Source of the DNA: CALRGE01 sp964360635
Lineage (GTDB): Bacteria; Patescibacteriota; Gracilibacteria; UBA1369; 2-02-FULL-48-14
Reading direction: 5' to 3'
Length of the DNA stretch: 46,028 nt
NCBI GenBank assembly: GCA_964360635.1
Contig: CAYHXO010000015.1
Span: 1 to 46,028 of the forward strand
In this document: one piece after another, positions 1 through 8,022 of the stretch
Layout of the letters: every line of letters starts with the position of its first letter
Position numbering within the stretch: position 1 is the first letter of the stretch
Made by a program: the position numbers and the translations under genes
The notes under the pieces: model-generated
Told to the model about the DNA's origin: nothing
The model's database searches: none
Seen by the model: only the letters and a program-made list of their open reading frames with translations

Positions 1-60
1 TTCTACTCCCGTTAAATTTTACTATTCATACACCAAATTCTTTTAACTAACCCGCTCGGG

Positions 61-432
61 CAGACACTAACCTTAAATGAGGAAGTCAGAAATCGACTAA
101 TTGAACTTCAGGAAAAAGGAATCGACATCAACGAGTTAATCAGCGCCGCGCTTAACAAACGTGAAGAAGAAATTGCAGAAGAAAAAGCGATGCCGGTTGA
201 GTCAGCAAAAAGTAGACCTGTTCCAGCCAAAACAGAGCGACTTCTCACAAAAGAACACGGTACAAAATGTTCAATCCCAACCTGTAAAAAGCCATCTGAA
301 GTTATTCACCACACTCAAACCTTCGCAATCTCTCACTCACATGATCCAAACTATCTCGCACCACTCTGCAAAGAACATCATGAAATTGCTCACTCGATTA
401 ATTTAAAGGTGAGGGAGAAGAGATTTTCCTAA
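61..432 (+). pseudogene. 5'-truncated HNH endonuclease (DUF222/13E12-like) remnant
   Basis: The open frame from about base 61 matches the C-terminal half of the two full HNH genes at 12173 and 27547. It starts at the residues QTLTLNEE, equivalent to residue 132 of the full protein, and runs through the zinc-type HNH core (CSIPTC, IHHTQTF, CKEHHEIAH) to the stop at 430-432. Upstream of base 61 the sequence is unrelated and has an in-frame stop at 13-15, so the N-terminal domain is missing and the join is abrupt. An internal ATG at 190 could give an 80-residue peptide with the HNH core only. The bases after the stop (ACGGC-ATTTGGAAAA-CTCG) match those after the 12173 copy, so the 3' end of the unit is intact. 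I read it as a decayed copy. A translated mini-HNH cannot be excluded. Confidence 0.8.
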
Positions 433-534
433 ACGGCCATTTGGAAAAACTCGAGCGCTTAAAGTTTGATAGATTACGAAAAAGCTAGGTTATATATCTA
501 GAACTGTGCTTAAATAGCTAAGTCTTATATTAAT

Positions 535-735
535 ATGACTTATATGAAAAAAATACATCTGATTATTATCTTGGTGGTACTTATATTGATTGGAGTCGGT
601 TTTTATTTGTCCGGCAATTCATCAGATTTTATGGGTAAATTTACTGCGAAACCTGCTGCTAATGGAATGGAGGCTGAGGAAACTCGTGAATGGAAGCAAA
701 AAAATAGTATGGAAGCAGAGGATAATAAGGAGTAA
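535..735 (+). CDS. Small single-pass membrane protein
   Basis: A 66-residue protein, or 63 residues if the second ATG at 544 is used; MKKIHLIIIL there looks like the natural beginning of a signal anchor. Residues 5-25 form one hydrophobic segment. The rest is a short hydrophilic, Glu- and Lys-rich tail with no recognisable domain. It lies 72 bases upstream of the membrane-fusion protein of the efflux operon, on the same strand, so it may be an accessory of that operon. A TATATT-like sequence just upstream of the ATG could be a promoter element. I do not recognise a family. Coding status rests on the membrane segment and position only. Confidence 0.5.
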   Translation: MTYMKKIHLIIILVVLILIGVGFYLSGNSSDFMGKFTAKPAANGMEAEETREWKQKNSMEAEDNKE

Positions 736-786
736 TTCATTGACTGGATTCATCAATTGAAATAGAATCAACCCTATTTTTAATCT

Positions 787-792
787 TATAAT
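787..792 (+). promoter_or_regulatory. -10 element upstream of efflux operon
   Basis: A perfect TATAAT lies 15 bases upstream of the ATG at 808. No well-spaced -35 is visible: TTGAAA at 757-762 is 24 bases away. The mRNA leader would be only about 8-10 bases and has no Shine-Dalgarno sequence. Confidence 0.45.
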
Positions 793-807
793 GAATTCAG
801 AACAATT

Positions 808-2550
808 ATGGAAAAATTTAAAAAATATCTCACGAGAAAAATCTTAATTCCTTCTGCGATCGGACTTTTGGTTTTTGTGGGAGCTGTGGCTGCTTTTGTG
901 GGTGGAAATAGTGCTGAGGCATATGAATATACTGAAGCCGCAAAACATGATGTTAAACAAATTATTAGCGTTACGGGACAGGTTAAGGCAGCAGAAAATG
1001 TTGATCTTGCTTTTGAGAAATCCGGGAAAGTTGCAAAGGTTTATTTTAAAATTGGTGATCTTGTGAAGAAAGGTCAGATTTTGGTGGCATTGGAAAATGG
1101 AAGTAACTCTGGGCAGGTGAGTCAGGGGCGGGCAAGTGTGCAAAGTGCAGAAGCTCAATTAGCTCAGTATCAGGCGGCGCTTGATCAACAAGAGGCGAAA
1201 CTTGATGAATTAAAATCAGGAACAAGAACTGAAACAATCAATATTGATAATACAAGAATTACAAATGCTGAAAATACTTTGATGGATGCGCAGACTAATC
1301 TTAGTAATGTTGAAAATCAGGCTGAAATAAATTTGATAAATCTTTACTCGGAAATACCTGATATTTTGCAGAGTGCATTTTTGAATGCGGATAATGCTTT
1401 GAATAGTCAAACTTCCATGATGACTAAAGATGAAAATGGCCAATATCCTCAATTAACTTTTACTGTTACTGACTATCAAACACAATTGGATGCCGCTTCA
1501 AAAAGAGCTGATGCACAAGACGCATTAGATAAATTTGAAAGTGAGCTAATGAATCTTCCAACAGAAATTTCAGAGTGGGATTCTCAATTAAATTATTCAA
1601 TAGATGAGCTGACTATAGTTCGAACTTTTTTGAGTCGGCTTCAAGATGCACTTGGACTTTCAACCTTAGACTCAACAACTTTGGCAACTTATCAGGCCAA
1701 TGTGAATTCTGCTTGGACTAGCATAAATTCTGCAATTTCCAGTATTAACTCTCAAAAGCAAAATATTGCGTCTCAGCTTGTTTCGAATGCAAATAGTATC
1801 GCGACTGCAGAATCAAATGTGAGTGAAGCAAATAACAGCCTTGAATCTGCAAAAGCACAACTTCTCTTAGATCAGGCTGGTCCAACATTGCAAGAAATTG
1901 CGGCTCAGGAAGCTCAGGTTCGTTCTGCCGAGGCAAATCTTGCTTATCAAAAATCGAGAATAAATGAAGCCAAGGCGAGCCTTTCATCAAGTTATGCGGA
2001 ATATACAAAAGCATATTTGAAAGCACCCTTTGATGGTGTTGTTAGTAAGATGGATGCAAAAGTTGGAGAGATTGTTTCCGGATCTGTTGTTTCAATGATT
2101 TCACAGTCGAAGTTTGAATTGGAGGCGAGTTTGCCAGAGGCCGATGTGGCAAAAGTGAAAGTTGGAGATTCAGCTAAAGTTACATTTGATGCCTTGGGAA
2201 GTGATGTTGTTTTTGACACTAATATTTCTTCAATTGATCCTGCTGAAGAAATGATTGAAGGTGTGGCAACTTATAAAATTAGGCTCGCTTTTGCAAGTGA
2301 CGATTTAAGGGTGAAATCAGGAATGACTGCGAATATTGATATAACAGGTGATCAGCGTGATTCTGTGATTGCGGTACTAGCACGCTCTATAATTAAGAAA
2401 GATGGAGAAAATTATGTGAAAATTCTGGATTCTGATGGAAGCATTTTGCTTGTAAAAGTTGCTACTGGTTTACGTGGTACTGATGGATATGTTGAGATTA
2501 CCGAAGGTGTTAATGAAGGTGATAAAGTTATTAATTTTATCGAAGAATGA
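808..2550 (+). CDS. MacA/HlyD-type membrane fusion protein of an ABC efflux system
   Basis: A 580-residue periplasmic adaptor. Residues 13-33 form an N-terminal membrane anchor. Residues about 58-98 are the first half of a split lipoyl (biotinyl-like) domain, with KSGKVAKVYFKIGDLVKKGQ. A very long Gln/Ala/Ser-rich helical hairpin follows (about 110-390). The second lipoyl half is YLKAPFDGVVSKMDAKVGEI, and a beta-barrel/membrane-proximal region ends the protein. MacA proteins are usually near 370-400 residues, so the coiled-coil insert is large. The stop overlaps the start of the ATPase gene by 4 bases (ATGA), so the genes are translationally coupled. The role is to couple the ABC exporter to substrate or envelope. 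No TolC-like gene is nearby, which suits a lineage without a typical outer membrane. The substrate cannot be read from the sequence. Confidence 0.9.
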   Translation: MEKFKKYLTRKILIPSAIGLLVFVGAVAAFVGGNSAEAYEYTEAAKHDVKQIISVTGQVKAAENVDLAFEKSGKVAKVYFKIGDLVKKGQILVALENGSNSGQVSQGRASVQSAEAQLAQYQAALDQQEAKLDELKSGTRTETINIDNTRITNAENTLMDAQTNLSNVENQAEINLINLYSEIPDILQSAFLNADNALNSQTSMMTKDENGQYPQLTFTVTDYQTQLDAASKRADAQDALDKFESELMNLPTEISEWDSQLNYSIDELTIVRTFLSRLQDALGLSTLDSTTLATYQANVNSAWTSINSAISSINSQKQNIASQLVSNANSIATAESNVSEANNSLESAKAQLLLDQAGPTLQEIAAQEAQVRSAEANLAYQKSRINEAKASLSSSYAEYTKAYLKAPFDGVVSKMDAKVGEIVSGSVVSMISQSKFELEASLPEADVAKVKVGDSAKVTFDALGSDVVFDTNISSIDPAEEMIEGVATYKIRLAFASDDLRVKSGMTANIDITGDQRDSVIAVLARSIIKKDGENYVKILDSDGSILLVKVATGLRGTDGYVEITEGVNEGDKVINFIEE

Positions 2551-3269
2551 AGAAGATAATTGAACTTAAAAATGTGCATAAAATTTACGCGAACGATGGA
2601 GTGGAAACTCATGCGCTTCGAGGTGTGAGCTTTGATATAAAAGAAGGAGAGTTTGTTGCAATAATGGGGCCATCTGGTTCCGGTAAATCCACGCTTTTGC
2701 ATGTTTTGGGTTTTTTGGAACGGCATTCTGAAGGTGAATATAGATTTGATGGAAAAACTATTGATGATTATTCAAAAGAAGAAATTGCATTGGTGAGAAA
2801 TAAAAAAATGGGCTTTGTTTTTCAGGCTTTTAATTTGCTTCCGCGAACAAGCGTTTTGGAAAATGTTAAATTGCCTTTGGTTTATGCCGGAGTGCCGGAG
2901 AATCAGCGCGATGAGATTGCACTAAAAGCGATTGAGTCTGTTGGTTTGATGCATAGAATTAATCATGAATCCGCTCAACTTTCAGGAGGAGAAAAGCAAC
3001 GTGTTGCCATTGCTCGTGCGCTTGTAAATAATCCGAATGTGATTTTTGCCGATGAACCGACCGGAAATTTAGATTCTAAATCAGGCCAAATTGTTATGGA
3101 TACATTGCAAAATTTGAACGAAAAAAATGGTCATACAATTATTTTAATTACTCATGAAACTTACACCGCCGAACATGCGGAAAGAATTATTCGCATGAAA
3201 GATGGTTTAGTGGAATCTGATCAAAAAGTTGAGAGTAGAAAAAATGCTAAAGATTATTTCAAAAAATAA
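2547..3269 (+). CDS. MacB/LolD-family ABC transporter ATPase
   Basis: A 240-residue cytosolic nucleotide-binding subunit with every ABC motif in place: Walker A GPSGSGKST (41-49), Q-loop in VFQAFNLLP (91-99), signature LSGGEKQR (145-152), Walker B VIFADEP (165-171), D-loop NLDSKSG and H-loop His203. The AFNLLPRTSVLENVKLPL stretch is typical of the LolD/MacB/FtsE group. It hydrolyses ATP to drive the FtsX-type permease encoded one base downstream. In MacB proper the ATPase and permease are fused; here they are separate genes. The start is set by the 4-base overlap with the fusion-protein gene. Confidence 0.95.
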   Translation: MKKIIELKNVHKIYANDGVETHALRGVSFDIKEGEFVAIMGPSGSGKSTLLHVLGFLERHSEGEYRFDGKTIDDYSKEEIALVRNKKMGFVFQAFNLLPRTSVLENVKLPLVYAGVPENQRDEIALKAIESVGLMHRINHESAQLSGGEKQRVAIARALVNNPNVIFADEPTGNLDSKSGQIVMDTLQNLNEKNGHTIILITHETYTAEHAERIIRMKDGLVESDQKVESRKNAKDYFKK

Positions 3270-3270
3270 T

Positions 3271-4509
3271 ATGCCATTAAAAGACGCGCTAAAAATTGCA
3301 TTGAAGGGTCTACAAGCAAATAAATCTCGCTCATTTTTAACTATTTTGGGAATTGTGATTGGTATAACGGCAATTATTATGGTGATGTCTATTGGGAATG
3401 GGGCGCAATCGCTCATCTTAAATCAAATTCAGGGCTTGGGTTCTCAAACTATTATAATTGAGCCTGGAAAAGAGCCAACTGGACCGTCAAGCTATGCCGA
3501 AATTTTCACAGATTCTTTGAAAGAACGTGATATTAAGGCACTTTTGAATCCTGCAAATGTTCCGAATTTGAAGGAGCTGACGCCGAACGTTGTTCAAGTT
3601 GCTAATATTACTTATGGAAGCGAATCGATTAGAGAAAGTGTTATTGGCTGTTCAGATGCAATTACTCGAATTCTTGATATTTATCCTGATGAAGGAACTG
3701 TGTTTGGTGCTGATGAAATTGCTTCAAAGGCCAGTGTTGCAATCTTGGGTGCTGAAGTTAAGAAGAAATTATTTGGTGCGTCAGACGCGTTAGGCGAGAA
3801 AATTAAAATTAAAGGTAGAACTTTTCGTGTTGTTGGAATACTTGCTGCTAAAGGTCAGGTTTCACTTTTTAATGTGGATAATATGGTGCTGGTTCCATAC
3901 ACAACGGCGCAGCAATATTTATTGGGGATCGATTATTTTCATACGTTTATTCTTCGTGCTTCAAGTGATGAAACTGTCGATCAAGTTGTGCGAGATGCCC
4001 AGGCAACTCTTCGTGAAATGCACGGAATTGATGACCCGTCGAAAGATGATTTTCATGTGACTTCACAGGCAGATGCCGCTGAGCGTGTTCGAACAATTAC
4101 AGATGTGCTTACGATGCTTTTAATTTCCGTTGCGGCAATTTCATTAGTTGTGGGAGGAATTGGAATTATGAATATTATGCTTGTTTCAGTTACAGAAAGA
4201 ACCCGTGAAATTGGTTTGAGAAAGGCGATTGGTGCAACCGAGAATGATATTTTACTTCAGTTTTTATTGGAGGCTGTGATTCTTACTGCAATGGGAGGTG
4301 TGTTTGGAATAATTCTTGGTGCTGGGCTTTCGTTTTTGATTTCAATTATTTTGACAAATGCTGTTGGCTTAGATTGGACTTTTGTTTTCCCAGTTTCCGC
4401 AGCGGTTTTGGGAATAAGCGTGTCGGCTGTAATCGGCCTAGTTTTCGGACTTTATCCTGCCAGGCAAGCATCTCAAAAAAGCCCGATTGAAGCGCTGAGG
4501 TATGAGTAA
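3271..4509 (+). CDS. MacB/FtsX-type ABC permease
   Basis: A 412-residue permease. I place the start at 3271 (MPLKDALKIALKG), one base after the ATPase stop, because the family begins with this amphipathic helix before TM1. An in-frame ATG at 3229 would overlap the ATPase gene and add an atypical tail. TM1 is at about 22-40 (SFLTILGIVIGITAIIMVMS). An extracytoplasmic MacB periplasmic core domain spans about 45-280. The C-terminal FtsX domain carries three membrane segments, the conserved loop TERTREIGLRKAIGAT, and a final YPARQASQKSPIEALRYE. With the two upstream genes it forms a complete tripartite-style exporter core for peptides, drugs or lipoproteins; which one is unknown. Confidence 0.92.
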   Translation: MPLKDALKIALKGLQANKSRSFLTILGIVIGITAIIMVMSIGNGAQSLILNQIQGLGSQTIIIEPGKEPTGPSSYAEIFTDSLKERDIKALLNPANVPNLKELTPNVVQVANITYGSESIRESVIGCSDAITRILDIYPDEGTVFGADEIASKASVAILGAEVKKKLFGASDALGEKIKIKGRTFRVVGILAAKGQVSLFNVDNMVLVPYTTAQQYLLGIDYFHTFILRASSDETVDQVVRDAQATLREMHGIDDPSKDDFHVTSQADAAERVRTITDVLTMLLISVAAISLVVGGIGIMNIMLVSVTERTREIGLRKAIGATENDILLQFLLEAVILTAMGGVFGIILGAGLSFLISIILTNAVGLDWTFVFPVSAAVLGISVSAVIGLVFGLYPARQASQKSPIEALRYE

Positions 4510-4510
4510 A

Positions 4511-4762
4511 TTAGGCCTGTTTTTTAATCGATTCACTCAAAATTAACTTCCATAATTTTTTCACCAAGCTAGGTGAAACATTGCAGATTACTGCTATTTC
4601 TTGCCATTCTTCAAAGAGAAGTTTTTCACGTTCTTTGTTCCGGATCGGTAGATTTTTTTCTTTCTTAATTTCACCGAGTTTTTTCGACAAATTCATGCGT
4701 TTGCCTATTAGTGCGATCATTTTTGCGTCAATATTTTGAATCTGTTTTCTAACTTTATCCAT
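4511..4762 (-). CDS. AroQ-type (class II) chorismate mutase
   Basis: An 83-residue all-helical domain, the size of a minimal monofunctional AroQ chorismate mutase, which converts chorismate to prephenate. Aligned by eye to the E. coli P-protein mutase domain, the active-site residues are present: Arg5 (R11), Arg22 (R28), Lys33 (K39), Arg45 (R51), Glu46 (E52), Ser78 (S84) and Gln82 (Q88). Only D48 is changed, to Asn42. It should therefore be active. The start overlaps the upstream ferredoxin gene by 8 bases, so it is the third gene of a coupled operon headed by a U32 protein. No other shikimate or aromatic pathway gene is in the window. The context suggests the prephenate feeds tRNA modification rather than Phe/Tyr synthesis (see findings). 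Confidence 0.85.
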   Translation of the reverse strand: MDKVRKQIQNIDAKMIALIGKRMNLSKKLGEIKKEKNLPIRNKEREKLLFEEWQEIAVICNVSPSLVKKLWKLILSESIKKQA

Positions 4763-4988
4763 TGGCGATTTTAATTATGTGCATTGGGCAGGCTTGAGCG
4801 GCCATTTCGTTCGCTTCGCGATCGCAGTCGAAAATTTCAGCAACATAAACCCGGCCTTTTTTTTGTGAGCCGATTAGTTTCGCTTTTCCTTCAGCTTCAT
4901 CCATCAGCCAAGTTTGAGGTGCAATCGTAACACAAGAATTGCATGCGATGCACTGATCTCTATCGTGAATTATTTTAAGCGAGGACAT
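4755..4988 (-). CDS. Single-cluster [4Fe-4S] ferredoxin
   Basis: A 77-residue ferredoxin of the short bacterial type. The cluster ligands are Cys13, Cys16 and Cys19 (CIACNSC) with the distal Cys67 followed by Pro (ACPMHII). Cys55 (DCD) is an extra cysteine that could form a disulfide or nothing. It starts inside the end of the U32 gene (14-base overlap) and ends inside the start of the chorismate mutase gene (8-base overlap), so the three are co-translated. Ferredoxins of this type are small cytosolic electron carriers. Here the likely partner is the Fe-S-containing U32 protein encoded immediately upstream. Confidence 0.9.
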   Translation of the reverse strand: MSSLKIIHDRDQCIACNSCVTIAPQTWLMDEAEGKAKLIGSQKKGRVYVAEIFDCDREANEMAAQACPMHIIKIANG

Positions 4989-6228
4989 TTAAATTTCTTT
5001 GTTTAATCACGTAGATTTTATCATTTTTTCTTATTTTTTCTTCTAGCGGAATCGTAATCATACATTTTTTTCCTGAGTCTTCGACGAATGTGTCATCTTT
5101 TTTCATCTCTGAAATTTGAGTCGTAATGTAACCTGTATTTTTTCCCATTATTGCGAGCCGATCTCCTTTTTTGATTTCATGCGCTTGAATATTCAACTCG
5201 GCAATTTTTGCTTTATCGAAGTAGTGATTCACAATTCCAACGTAAACTCTTTCTTCGGTTGATTTATTGCCGCTGTAACCACTCCATTCAGGAAGTGTTT
5301 TGCCTAAATAATAGCCGTCGGAAAATCCGCGATTGTAGACTGTTGCTAAATCTTTCATCATCTCGTCGATGGCTTCTTTGGTAAATTTATTTTGTTCAAT
5401 TAGCTCTACTGCTTTTTTGTAATTGCTAACTACTTTGAAAACGTAATCTGGAGCTCGTCCGCGACCTTCAATTTTCAAAACAGAAACTCCGCTGTCGATG
5501 AGTTTGTCGAGAAATGGAAGACAACAAAGATCTTTTGGGCTGAGAACATATTGATTATCTAAAATCATTTCTTTACCGGTTTCCTCATCTGTTATTTTAT
5601 ATTTTTTTCTACATTCCTGAAGACAGGCGCCTCGTTGAGCCGATGTATTATTTTGTAAAAGGCTCATTTGGCATCTTCCACTTTGGGCAATGCAGAGTGC
5701 GCCGTGTACAAAAACCTCAATTCTTACCGGATTACCAGCAGGACCTTTCAAGTTTTCAGTTTTAATTTTTTCACAAATATTTTTCATCATCATAATGTCG
5801 ACTTCGCGAGCGAGAACAATAGTATCTGCAAATCGAGAGTAAAATTTAACTGATTCATAATTTGAAATAGAAAGTTGAGTTGAAGCATGCACCGGTAATC
5901 CTATTTCACTCGCATATTGAATCGCGGCGATGTCTTGAAGAATTGCCGCATCCACATTCTGCTTTTTTGCCTCATCCATGATTCTTCTCATGAGGGTAAG
6001 ATCGTGTTCGTAAAGAAGTGTGTTTAAAGTTAGGTAACATTTCACTCCTGCAGCTTTGGTTCTTTCTCGAATATCGGCAATTTCCTCAATTTTGAAATTG
6101 TCAGCTGCACGTGAACGCATGTTGAGCTGGTCAACTCCAAAATAAATACTGGCTGCACCTGCCTGAATTGCCGCCTGAAGCGACTCAAATGAACCTGCCG
6201 GAGCCATTATTTCGATTTTTTCTATCAC
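4975..6228 (-). CDS. Peptidase U32 family protein, probable tRNA 5-hydroxyuridine synthesis protein (TrhP-like)
   Basis: A 417-residue U32 protein. The N-terminal TIM-barrel begins APAGSFESLQAAIQAGAASI. The family's cysteine cluster is complete: Cys179, Cys186 (GALCIAQSGRC), Cys202 and Cys206 (RGACLQECR). These correspond to the Fe-S site of TrhP/YegQ and RlhA. The KIEGRGR motif lies near 253, and a C-terminal beta-barrel starts at about 327. Known members hydroxylate tRNA U34 (TrhP) or 23S C2501 (RlhA) rather than acting as proteases. The annotated start is a GTG at 6226-6228; an ATG seven codons later would cut into the conserved first strand. It is the first gene of a three-gene overlapping operon with a ferredoxin and a chorismate mutase, which favours the TrhP role. 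Confidence 0.88.
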   Translation of the reverse strand: MIEKIEIMAPAGSFESLQAAIQAGAASIYFGVDQLNMRSRAADNFKIEEIADIRERTKAAGVKCYLTLNTLLYEHDLTLMRRIMDEAKKQNVDAAILQDIAAIQYASEIGLPVHASTQLSISNYESVKFYSRFADTIVLAREVDIMMMKNICEKIKTENLKGPAGNPVRIEVFVHGALCIAQSGRCQMSLLQNNTSAQRGACLQECRKKYKITDEETGKEMILDNQYVLSPKDLCCLPFLDKLIDSGVSVLKIEGRGRAPDYVFKVVSNYKKAVELIEQNKFTKEAIDEMMKDLATVYNRGFSDGYYLGKTLPEWSGYSGNKSTEERVYVGIVNHYFDKAKIAELNIQAHEIKKGDRLAIMGKNTGYITTQISEMKKDDTFVEDSGKKCMITIPLEEKIRKNDKIYVIKQRNLNVLA

Positions 6229-6328
6229 AGAGATCTTTTAGTCGGATTGTGCTGACTTGTAAAGGTGTTTCACAAATTATTTTGCGTATACTCCTAAATT
6301 ATGCTCTAATGCACTCTATTACATATTT

Positions 6329-6937
6329 ATGTTTGACCCAAAATTAACAATAGAAAGCGGAATAGATAGACTTGGTGAAATTGTTGATGGGAGGCAAATT
6401 GAAGTTAAACCGGATGATACTGTTTTTAACAGTATAAGGGAGATGAGATTAAACCTTCAAGTTTTGTTTGATAATGATGCTGTGAAAGATTTGGGACTTC
6501 TTGGCTTGGATCTTCAAGATGATAGATTTAGAAATGAATATGAGAAAGTTTTTCCAAATGGACAAAGCCCGCTTGGTAGATGGTGGAAAGCCCAACAAAA
6601 GACTAAAAAATTCAGTATGATGAATTTAAACTCGACGAGGCTTTTAGATGCAGCGTTAATGAATGTTTTTGAATATGCATCAGGACAAATTAGCATAAGG
6701 CATCTGATGGGCAGCAATGGTGAATTTTATCTGCTTGCACAAGAGTCTGATGGCCCTGCATTTGATGAGCCTATGAAGAAATTTTTACGTGGGGAAGATT
6801 TAAAATATTTAAATGGCAAGCAGCAAAGAGGTGTTGGTTTTCAAAATTATGCAAAATCTGATGATTCTGTTTGGTATGCTGATATGAATCCGGGGTATGC
6901 AACTCTTATTTTTGCGCCTACGAAGTCATCACTTTAG
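6329..6937 (+). CDS. Hypothetical protein, possible degenerate GHKL (RsbW/HATPase-like) fold
   Basis: A 202-residue soluble protein with no confident family match. The C-terminal half has the layout of a histidine-kinase-type ATPase: a helix LLDAALMNVFEYA (105-117) in the place of an N-box with Asn112, AQESDGPAF (138-146) where a DxGxG/F box would be, and RGVGFQNYAKSDDSVWY (167-183) followed by a final strand, where RsbW-type proteins have their second glycine box. The key Asp of the first box is not clearly kept, so ATP binding may be lost. The gene stands alone, with TATACT about 37 bases upstream, and converges on the sensor-kinase gene with a 5-base gap. The function is unknown and the fold call is tentative. 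Confidence 0.55.
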   Translation: MFDPKLTIESGIDRLGEIVDGRQIEVKPDDTVFNSIREMRLNLQVLFDNDAVKDLGLLGLDLQDDRFRNEYEKVFPNGQSPLGRWWKAQQKTKKFSMMNLNSTRLLDAALMNVFEYASGQISIRHLMGSNGEFYLLAQESDGPAFDEPMKKFLRGEDLKYLNGKQQRGVGFQNYAKSDDSVWYADMNPGYATLIFAPTKSSL

Positions 6938-6942
6938 TAACA

Positions 6943-8022
6943 TTAAAGCTTTGGAAACAAAATCGTAAAAGTACTTCCTTTACCTTCTTCACTTCTTGCT
7001 GAGATTTTTCCGCCATGGGCCTCAACAAGTTCTTTCACTATTGCCAAGCCAACTCCCAGGCCGCCTGTTTTTCGATTGCGAGATTTGTCTGTGCGATAAA
7101 ATCGTTCGAAAATATATGGAAGTTCTTTTGCTGGAATTCCGATTCCGTGATCTTCGATGGTGATTTTTACTTGTGCTGCGGATTCGGAAAGTTCAACAGT
7201 TACTTGTTTCCCTTTTCCAGAATACTGTAATGCATTGTTCAGAATGTTCAGTAAAATTTGTGTGTAACGATCTTTATCTAAAGTGAATTCCTCAGATTTT
7301 AAGCTAGATTCCACTTTGATTGGAACTCCTTTTTCTTTGAATTGTGGGAGAATTTGCTTGATGATTTTTTGGCTTAAAATTTTTATATTTACCGGAGCTG
7401 GGTGAATTTTGAAACTTGTTTGTTCTAAGATTGAAAGAGTTCGAACTTCATCGAGCATTGTTTTCAAACGATCGGTTTCTTCTTTCATTAAAATGTAGGT
7501 TTCCTTTCGATTTTTCTCTTCAATCACACCGTCGTTTAATGCTTCTAAATAACCACCAATATTTGTTAGGGGAGTGGCTAATTCGTGCGAGACATTTGTT
7601 ATAAGTTGTTGTTGTAAATAACGGTGATCTTCAAGAGATGTTGCCATGGAATTAAGTGACATCGTGAGATCACCAAGTTCATCATCAGATTCAATTTTCA
7701 CGCGTTCTTCATATTTTCCTAATGCGATTGCTTTGGTTGCTTCAATCAATTTCTTTATTGGCTTCACAATGTATCCGCTAATAATAAAACTTATAAAAAT
7801 CGCAATAAAACCTCCAACTAAAACAGTTAAAAATATTGATTGACGAATTGCTTCCAGAAAAATATCTCCTTTTGGGCCAATTCTCATTTCTATTCCTTCT
7901 TCATAAAATTTTCGGAAATGTTGGCTTATTTGAATGTCTACAAACCAGCTCAGTAAAACTAAAGTACATAAAATAACTATTATGTAACTGATTAGTAGTT
8001 TGCTTCTAAGATTTAGTTTCAT
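6943..8022 (-). CDS. Two-component sensor histidine kinase
   Basis: A 359-residue membrane kinase. TM1 is at about 9-28 and TM2 at about 62-84, enclosing a very short (about 33-residue) extracytoplasmic loop. A HAMP domain follows (about 85-137). The HisKA dimerisation helix carries phospho-accepting His146 (NVSHELATPLTN). The HATPase domain has N-box Asn262/Asn263, G1 DHGIGIP (291-297), F-box FERFYRTD and G2 GGLGVGLAI (320-328). All catalytic boxes are intact. The small sensor loop suggests it senses the membrane or a partner protein rather than binding a ligand in a large domain. It overlaps the response regulator gene upstream by 17 bases, so the two are coupled. Confidence 0.95.
   Translation of the reverse strand: MKLNLRSKLLISYIIVILCTLVLLSWFVDIQISQHFRKFYEEGIEMRIGPKGDIFLEAIRQSIFLTVLVGGFIAIFISFIISGYIVKPIKKLIEATKAIALGKYEERVKIESDDELGDLTMSLNSMATSLEDHRYLQQQLITNVSHELATPLTNIGGYLEALNDGVIEEKNRKETYILMKEETDRLKTMLDEVRTLSILEQTSFKIHPAPVNIKILSQKIIKQILPQFKEKGVPIKVESSLKSEEFTLDKDRYTQILLNILNNALQYSGKGKQVTVELSESAAQVKITIEDHGIGIPAKELPYIFERFYRTDKSRNRKTGGLGVGLAIVKELVEAHGGKISARSEEGKGSTFTILFPKL

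Noticed and set aside
2547..2550. Alternative genetic code (UGA as Gly, as in Gracilibacteria/Absconditabacteria)
   Set aside because: TGA ends several clear genes here, including the membrane fusion protein in its ATGA overlap, and no gene needs TGA read as sense.
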